Source: CALBPI01 sp039187375 (GTDB lineage Bacteria; Pseudomonadota; Gammaproteobacteria; Steroidobacterales; Woeseiaceae). Taken from it: a DNA stretch of 14,333 nt. Positions 9,344 to 14,333 of this stretch are shown piece by piece. The translations under genes were made by a program, and so were the position numbers. Position 1 is the stretch's first letter, and the number at the start of each line of letters is the position of its first letter. The notes under the pieces were generated by a model. The model was not told where the DNA came from and searched no databases. It saw only the letters and a list, made by a program, of their open reading frames with translations. The stretch is taken from NCBI GenBank assembly GCA_039187375.1, contig JBCCZN010000061.1, positions 1 to 14,333 of the forward strand, read 5' to 3'.

Positions 9344-12300
9344 CTAGCTGAGCGCGCGACGCGCGTTCCAGAACAGTTTCATCCAAGGGCCATCTTCACC
9401 CCATCCGCCCGGGTGCCAGCTATGTTGAACCGTTCTGGCAGTACGTTCGGGATGCGGCATGCTAATCGCTACACGACCATCACCGCTTGTCAGCATCGCT
9501 GCGCTCGCCTGCGAGCCGTTCGGATTTGCCGGATAGCGCATGCTCGCAACGCCGTGGCCATCGACGTAGCGGGCGGCAATCGGTGCTGCCTGTGGATCAA
9601 TATGATCGGCGAACACCGCCCTGCCCTCTCCGTGCGAGACGACAACCGGCAATACAGCGCCCTGCATGCCGTCGAACCAAGGGCCGCCGACATCGCTCAG
9701 TGCAACCAACGACAGGCGCGCCTCGAATTGCGCTGACTCGTTCGCCTCAAAACGTGGCCAGTTTTGGGAACCAGGAATCAACGCGGTCAATTGCGACAGC
9801 ATCTGACAGCCATTGCACACACCCAGCGCCAGCGTATCCGATCGCGACAGGAATGCGGCAAACGCGTCGCGTAATGCCGGTACATGCAAAATCGACTTGG
9901 CCCAACCGCCGCCCGCACCCAACACGTCACCAAAACTAAATCCACCGCATGCGGCCAAGACCTGCATGTCAGCGAGCGATTTGCGCCCCGACTGTATGTC
10001 ACTCATGTGGACATCAATCGCGTCAAAGCCCGCGGCATCAAACGCGGCAGCCATCTCCATCTGACTGTTGACGCCCTGTTCGCGCAAGACCGCAACTCTT
10101 GGACGCACACCTGTCGCAATTCGCGGTACGCTCAGCGAATACGGTACGGTTGCGATCAAACCGGGATCACTGTCATCGGCGATCTGCTCGTAGCTTTGTG
10201 CTGCCGTACGCGGGTTATCACGCAGCGATTGCATACGGAAACTCATCTCGGACCAGTGCAGCTGCAACTCACGCCGAGGGCGACAGAACAAGACCTCAGC
10301 ATGACCCTCAATGTTCAGAAGATCATCGTCTCGCAAACCACCGATGACCTGCGCATGCGCGCTTAACCCGTGCTCGGCAATAATCGCCTGGGCTGCGCTG
10401 GCATCGCGAACCTGCAACACAGCACCGGGTGACTCATTGAACAACCAACCCAATTCGGACCCGGCCGCCTGCGGCACGCGGATGTCCATGCCCAGGCGCG
10501 CCGCAAACAACATTTCGGCCACACTGACGAACACGCCCCCATCACCGCGATCATGGTAGGCCAGAACCTGATCGGCAGCCCGCAAGGCCACCAATGCCGA
10601 AACAAACTGCTTCAGTGCTTCGGCGCTGTGCAGATCGGCGCTCTCACCGCCTTGTTGTGCCGTAACCTGCGCCAATGCCGAGCGGCCCAGTGCCATGTCG
10701 TCTTTGCCCAGGTCAATCAATATCAACGCTGAGCCTTCAACCGGTTGCAACTCCGGCGTGAGCGTCTTGCGAATATCACCGACCGGGGCGAACGCGGTGA
10801 TGACCAAAGAGACCGGCGCCGTCACGCTGCGCGCTTTGGTGTCCTGCTGCCATTGGGTGTGCATCGATAATGAGTCTTTGCCGACCGGGATTGCGACACC
10901 CAGCACCGGGCATAGCTGCATACCGATGGCTTCAACGGCATCAAACAACGCCGCATCCTGACCCGGTTGACCGGCTGCCGCCATCCAGTTTGCGGACAGC
11001 TTAATGTCGCCAATGTCTCGGATATCGGCAGCCATGATGTTGGTGATAGCCTCGGCGACTGCCAACCGCGCAGCCGCCGCTGGCGCTTCACAGGCAACCG
11101 GTGCCCGCTCACCCATCGCCATGGCCTCTCCCGTCATCGCACGGTGCGAGGCGGCGGTGACCGCGACATCGGCCACCGGCACCTGCCAGCGCCCGACCAA
11201 TTGATCGCGCGCCGTATACCCACCAACGCTGCGATCACCTATGTGAATGAGGAAGCTCTTATCGGCAACACACGGCGCCTGCAGTACGCGCATCGCCAGT
11301 CTGTCCAGACTCAATCCCTGGTCGTCGAATGCCGTGATCGACACGGGGACTCGGCTGACATCCCGGTGCAGCTTCGGTGTCGAACCGAGCAACAAAGACA
11401 TCGGTACGTCGACCGGCGGCTGTAAGCTGTTCGCATCGTTCAGTCGCAGTACCGCATCGTCAGTCAGTTCACCCAGGTTGGCGAACGGACAGCGCTCGCG
11501 CTCGCACAGGGCCGCAAACGTATCGAGCTGCGACGCGGCGACCAACAGCACATAGCGCTCCTGCGACTCGTTACACCATACCTCCATTGGACTCATCGCA
11601 GACTCTGCATTCGGGATGCGATGCAACTCAAAACTGCCGCCCAAACCGGAATGATCGACGGCCTCAGGCACGGCATTCGACAAGCCACCAGCGCCCACGT
11701 CATGAATCAACAGAATCGGGTTATCGTCGCCACGCGCCCGGCACTGATCAATAACCGCTTGTGCGCGCCGTTGCATTTCCGGATTGCCGCGCTGCACCGA
11801 TGCAAAATCCAGTGTGGCATCGCTGCTGCCGCTGGCCATACTGGACGCCGCACCACCGCCCAACCCGATCAACATCGACGGTCCACCCAGGACGATCAAC
11901 TGGGCGCCGGCCGCGACGTCTTGTTTCAACGCATGCTGACGACGGACATTGCCCACCCCGCCGGCGATCATGATGGGTTTGTGGTAGCCCCAATAGCGTG
12001 CATCGGCTATCGGTGCAGTCAACGTACGGAAGTAGCCGCCAAGATTGGGGCGGCCAAACTCGTTATTGAACGCGGCCGCGCCGATGGGCCCATCCAGCAT
12101 GATCTGCAAGGCACTAACGATCCGATCGGGCTTGCCGATCGCATCCTCCCACTCGCGCTGCCAGTCAGGCACCTGCAAGTCGGAGGTTGAGAAGCCGGCG
12201 AGACCGGCCTTTGGACCGGCACCGAGGCCCGTCGCACCCTCATCGCGAATTTCGCCACCGGCACCGGTCGCGGCGCCAGCGAATGGCGAGATGGCCGTCG

Positions 12301-13192
12301 GGTGATTGTGGGTTTCGACTTTGATCGCAAGATCGGCTGGCTCAAGGTGCGTCTGGTAGTGGCCATCCTTATCCGCCATCAACTGCGCTGCCGGCGCACC
12401 CTCCAGCACCGCAGCGTTATCCGAATAGGCGCTGAGAATACCGTGCGGTGCATGATCGCGAGTGTTGCGGATCATGCCGAATAACGAGCGCGACTGCGAC
12501 TGACCATCAATGCGCCAGTCCGCATTGAAAATCTTGTGACGACAATGCTCGGAATTGGCCTGAGCAAACATCATCAGCTCGGCATCGGTCGGGTCTCGGC
12601 CAAGCTCGGCAAAGCCGTCAGCCAGATAGCTGATCTCATCGTCGGACAGTGCCAGACCCAATTGCGTGTCCGCGGCTCGCAGTGCCGCCATTGGATCATC
12701 GCCCAGCGTAACGATGCCCAGCGCCCGACGCGGGGGTTCACAAAACAAGGCATCGGCCACCACGCCCGGCGCAAACCAGCTCTCGGTCATCCGATCGTGC
12801 AATGCACTAACGAGCGTCTCCCAAGTCGTGGCCTCCACGCCCTCAAGTCGATAACGTCGCGCTCGCTCGACACGACTCACCGATGTCACACCGCAGCGAT
12901 GCAGGATATCGGTTGCCTTGCTCGACCACGGCGAGATCGTGCCGACGCGCGGTGCCACGTCGATACTGTCATCGGCATTTAGCCAGGCGTGCGAGACACC
13001 GTCGGTCAGTGCAGAGGTGATGATCGTGGTTTCTGCCGCAGACGGCGTATCGACACAATGCAGCAGGTAAAACCACTGGCTCTCTAGCGGCGACAGATCC
13101 GCGGAGAGTTGGTGCAGCGCTCGCGCCAGCGTCTTAATCTGGAACGCCGTGTGAGCGGCAGGCCCTGGAATCAGGATCGTGCGGGTAGTCAT
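9344..13192 (-). CDS. purL: Phosphoribosylformylglycinamidine synthase, single-chain form
   Basis: PurL converts formylglycinamide ribonucleotide, glutamine and ATP to FGAM, the fourth step of purine synthesis. At 1282 residues it matches the large proteobacterial enzyme (E. coli 1295). Visible motifs are GTISPWSSKATDI (84-96), FAQANSEHCRHKIFNADW (209-226), KVETHNHPTAISPFAGAAT (291-309), GLGGGAASSMASG (443-455), IPVGKDSLSMHTQW (768-781) and the C-terminal glutaminase with ALGVCNGCQM (catalytic Cys1126), SHGEGR and PHPE (His1247, Glu1249). I prefer ATG 13192 over the in-frame ATG 13225. Family members begin close to the PGPAAHTAF segment, and the extra 11 residues lie in a hairpin. The stop is 6 nt from the convergent gene's stop. 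One conserved Glu in the GAGEGWAKS motif is Gly here. Confidence 0.97.
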   Translation of the reverse strand: MTTRTILIPGPAAHTAFQIKTLARALHQLSADLSPLESQWFYLLHCVDTPSAAETTIITSALTDGVSHAWLNADDSIDVAPRVGTISPWSSKATDILHRCGVTSVSRVERARRYRLEGVEATTWETLVSALHDRMTESWFAPGVVADALFCEPPRRALGIVTLGDDPMAALRAADTQLGLALSDDEISYLADGFAELGRDPTDAELMMFAQANSEHCRHKIFNADWRIDGQSQSRSLFGMIRNTRDHAPHGILSAYSDNAAVLEGAPAAQLMADKDGHYQTHLEPADLAIKVETHNHPTAISPFAGAATGAGGEIRDEGATGLGAGPKAGLAGFSTSDLQVPDWQREWEDAIGKPDRIVSALQIMLDGPIGAAAFNNEFGRPNLGGYFRTLTAPIADARYWGYHKPIMIAGGVGNVRRQHALKQDVAAGAQLIVLGGPSMLIGLGGGAASSMASGSSDATLDFASVQRGNPEMQRRAQAVIDQCRARGDDNPILLIHDVGAGGLSNAVPEAVDHSGLGGSFELHRIPNAESAMSPMEVWCNESQERYVLLVAASQLDTFAALCERERCPFANLGELTDDAVLRLNDANSLQPPVDVPMSLLLGSTPKLHRDVSRVPVSITAFDDQGLSLDRLAMRVLQAPCVADKSFLIHIGDRSVGGYTARDQLVGRWQVPVADVAVTAASHRAMTGEAMAMGERAPVACEAPAAAARLAVAEAITNIMAADIRDIGDIKLSANWMAAAGQPGQDAALFDAVEAIGMQLCPVLGVAIPVGKDSLSMHTQWQQDTKARSVTAPVSLVITAFAPVGDIRKTLTPELQPVEGSALILIDLGKDDMALGRSALAQVTAQQGGESADLHSAEALKQFVSALVALRAADQVLAYHDRGDGGVFVSVAEMLFAARLGMDIRVPQAAGSELGWLFNESPGAVLQVRDASAAQAIIAEHGLSAHAQVIGGLRDDDLLNIEGHAEVLFCRPRRELQLHWSEMSFRMQSLRDNPRTAAQSYEQIADDSDPGLIATVPYSLSVPRIATGVRPRVAVLREQGVNSQMEMAAAFDAAGFDAIDVHMSDIQSGRKSLADMQVLAACGGFSFGDVLGAGGGWAKSILHVPALRDAFAAFLSRSDTLALGVCNGCQMLSQLTALIPGSQNWPRFEANESAQFEARLSLVALSDVGGPWFDGMQGAVLPVVVSHGEGRAVFADHIDPQAAPIAARYVDGHGVASMRYPANPNGSQASAAMLTSGDGRVAISMPHPERTARTVQHSWHPGGWGEDGPWMKLFWNARRALS

Positions 13193-13197
13193 CGGCA

Positions 13198-13232
13198 GCG
13201 TATCAGCCCGGCGCAAAGCGGGCATGATACGC
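13198..13232 (-). promoter_or_regulatory. Strong hairpin in the purL leader
   Basis: An 8-bp perfect inverted repeat, GCGTATCA (13198-13205) with TGATACGC (13225-13232), continues inward as GCCCG (13206-13210) pairing with CGGGC (13219-13223). One base is bulged at 13224 and the loop is 8 nt. The 13-bp stem ends 5 nt before the preferred purL ATG and covers the place where a ribosome binding site would be. No T-tract follows, so it is not a normal intrinsic terminator. It could hide the purL ribosome binding site, act as an mRNA processing or stability element, or be a protein operator. The structure is seen directly; its role is inference. Confidence 0.6.
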
Positions 13233-13263
13233 GAAAATCAGGCACCAGCGCAGCGGGTTGAAA

Positions 13264-13590
13264 TCAGCTGTCGTTGCCGCCGTGCGGGATCACCGAGCCG
13301 GGAAACGGCGTGACGTTGTCGCCTTTGAAGGTGCTAATTTTGCTCACGCCCTGCTTGTCGACCTCATCGATTCGCAACACGCTATGCATCGGTACATAAG
13401 TGGCTGCTACACCTTCGAATTCTGCCTTGATCTTCTCCTCGCTCGGATCGACCACCAACGCACTGCGCTCGCCGAATTTCATGCCCGCGATCTCTATGAA
13501 GCCATACAGATCCGACTGACCGACTGACTCGGCGTAGACCTCGTAGACCTTTCCCTGATTGACAAATGACACCCGATAGAGCGTATCCAT
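13264..13590 (-). CDS. DUF1820 family protein
   Basis: A 108-residue soluble protein of the DUF1820 family, common in gammaproteobacteria and of unknown function. Recognised features are MDTLYRVSFVNQGKVYEVYA at the start, QSDLYGFIEI (25-34), FGERSALVVDPSEEKIKAEF (39-58), VPMHSVLRIDEV (66-77) and the C-terminal NVTPFPG (92-98). The ATG is preceded by a good GGAG Shine-Dalgarno sequence at 13597-13600 with 6-nt spacing. An in-frame GTG at 13605 has its own GGAG and would add five residues. It lies upstream of purL on the same strand with a 71-nt gap that holds the hairpin, so the two may be co-transcribed. Confidence 0.9.
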   Translation of the reverse strand: MDTLYRVSFVNQGKVYEVYAESVGQSDLYGFIEIAGMKFGERSALVVDPSEEKIKAEFEGVAATYVPMHSVLRIDEVDKQGVSKISTFKGDNVTPFPGSVIPHGGNDS

Positions 13591-13786
13591 AGCGATCTCC
13601 AGCACCGATCTCCACGAATTGGTGGCATCGGGCAATAAATCAATAGTTTGAGTGAGAATACCGCCTGTGATGGCCGATCGCTAAGACAGCTTATGTAATT
13701 GTGAACCGTGCCCTGAAACCACCACTCAAGTTCGTGATACTTCTGCCCATAAATCAAGAGCGACGACCGCAGGAATACGATCGGGC
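13591..13786. other. Divergent intergenic region between DUF1820 and the FHA gene
   Basis: This 196-nt stretch must hold the promoters for DUF1820 (leftward) and the FHA gene (rightward). It is more AT-rich in its middle (about 13636-13650 and 13685-13700) than the flanking genes. I found no hexamer pair good enough to call a promoter, no intrinsic terminator and no small gene. A direct repeat CGATCTCCA at 13593-13601 and 13606-13614 gives the duplicated GGAG sites in front of DUF1820. Confidence 0.6.
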
Positions 13787-14333
13787 ATGCAGCTAAAGCT
13801 ACAGGTCACCAACTCGATGCGCCAACAGCTGGGCGCTGATTTCGAGCATGTTTTCACCGCTAATGGCGGCACGATAGGCCGTGCGCCCCACAATGATTGG
13901 GTGCTGCCGGACGCCCATCGTTATGTATCGGGTGTGCACGCCAGTATCGAGGTGCGCGACAACGCCTTCTATCTGGTCGACACGAGCATGAACGGCGTAT
14001 TCGTTGACGGCAGTGAAGAAGCCGTCGGCCCGACCAACCCAATTCGCCTGCAACCGAATACCAAATTGCGCATGGGCAATTATCGCATGCGCGTCGTTGA
14101 GTTAGTCACTGAGGCTGGTGGCGCACCGGAGTTGCTGCCCAATCACAACACCACGCACTCAACCTCAGCGGATTTGTCGATTGATCTGCTGGAAGAATCG
14201 GATTTGGCCGGCAACATCGACCTGGAAGAAATTCTCGACGATCGCATCATGTCCTCAAACATGTCGATGATCGCCAAGGCGCCGGTGTTTGAAAACAGCG
14301 TCGGTGATCAAACGCGTACCGGCATGATCGACA
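13787..14333 (+). CDS. FHA-domain protein resembling type VI secretion TagH/ImpI, N-terminal 182 residues (cut by window edge)
   Basis: FHA domains bind phosphothreonine peptides. Residues about 5-106 form one: IGRAPHNDWVLPD (30-42), VSGVH (47-51), FYLVDTSMNGVFVDG (61-75) and IRLQPNTKLRMGNYRMRVVE (86-105). The Arg, Ser and Asn of the phosphopeptide pocket are kept, although the usual STNG reads SMNG. The GRAP-NDWVLPD and VSxxHA spacing is that of TagH/ImpI, where the FHA protein takes part in Thr-kinase control of type VI secretion assembly. Residues 125-152 are acidic (SIDLLEESDLAGNIDLEEIL), probably a linker. The ATG at 13787 has AGGA 12 nt upstream, a long spacing. The frame is open at the window end, and no other secretion gene is visible, so the TagH call is provisional. 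Confidence 0.85.
   Translation, partial: MQLKLQVTNSMRQQLGADFEHVFTANGGTIGRAPHNDWVLPDAHRYVSGVHASIEVRDNAFYLVDTSMNGVFVDGSEEAVGPTNPIRLQPNTKLRMGNYRMRVVELVTEAGGAPELLPNHNTTHSTSADLSIDLLEESDLAGNIDLEEILDDRIMSSNMSMIAKAPVFENSVGDQTRTGMID

Noticed and set aside
9333..9362. Terminator between the convergent DUF4145-like gene and purL
   Set aside because: The gap is 6 nt. A short GCGCG/CGCGC dyad and a repeated GCTGAGCG lie in the purL end, but the stem is only about 5 bp and there is no T-tract on either side.
13198..13232. The purL leader hairpin as an intrinsic terminator of the DUF1820 gene
   Set aside because: The stem is strong enough, but the bases that follow on the minus strand (CTGCCG then ATG) contain no U-tract.

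Overview
The window comes from a GC-rich proteobacterium, most likely a gammaproteobacterium. The evidence is the gene order glyA-nrdR-ribD-ribE-ribBA-ribH-nusB-thiL-pgpA, the single-chain PurL of the gammaproteobacterial type, the EttA protein (very close to the enterobacterial one along its whole length) and a DUF1820 protein. I cannot name a genus. There are no tRNA or rRNA genes, insertion sequences, CRISPR arrays or obvious foreign islands. Almost every base is coding and all genes look intact, except the two cut by the window ends.

Positions 1-6846 (minus strand) hold one compact operon, read from right to left: serine hydroxymethyltransferase (glyA), the ribonucleotide reductase repressor (nrdR), four riboflavin genes (ribD, ribE, ribBA/ribBX, ribH), the antitermination factor nusB, thiamine-phosphate kinase (thiL) and the 5' part of phosphatidylglycerophosphatase A (pgpA). 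Junctions alternate between small gaps (6, 24, 9 and 8 nt) and overlaps (4, 4, 4 and 23 nt). The genes are therefore arranged as coupled pairs: nrdR/ribD, ribE/ribBA, ribH/nusB and thiL/pgpA. The GTP cyclohydrolase II half of RibBA has lost its zinc cysteines, so the first step of riboflavin synthesis must be encoded elsewhere.

Positions 6847-6999 are a divergent intergenic region with a good sigma70-type promoter for the plus-strand unit. That unit is ettA (ribosome-associated ABC-F ATPase) followed after 13 nt by a small protein with two CxxC pairs and a DUF4145/HEPN-like helical region. It ends 6 nt from the end of the convergent purL gene.

Positions 9344-13590 (minus strand) hold a DUF1820 gene followed by purL (FGAM synthetase). 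A strong hairpin lies directly in front of the likely purL start and overlaps an alternative start codon. At the right edge, after a second divergent intergenic region, a plus-strand gene begins whose N-terminal FHA domain resembles the type VI secretion accessory protein TagH/ImpI. It is cut by the window end.

Most of the window is well-understood core metabolism (one-carbon units, riboflavin, thiamine, purines, phospholipid). I see no clear undescribed system. The best leads are the purL leader hairpin, the divergent DUF4145-like protein behind ettA, the degenerate RibBX domain and the FHA gene that may open a secretion locus outside the window.
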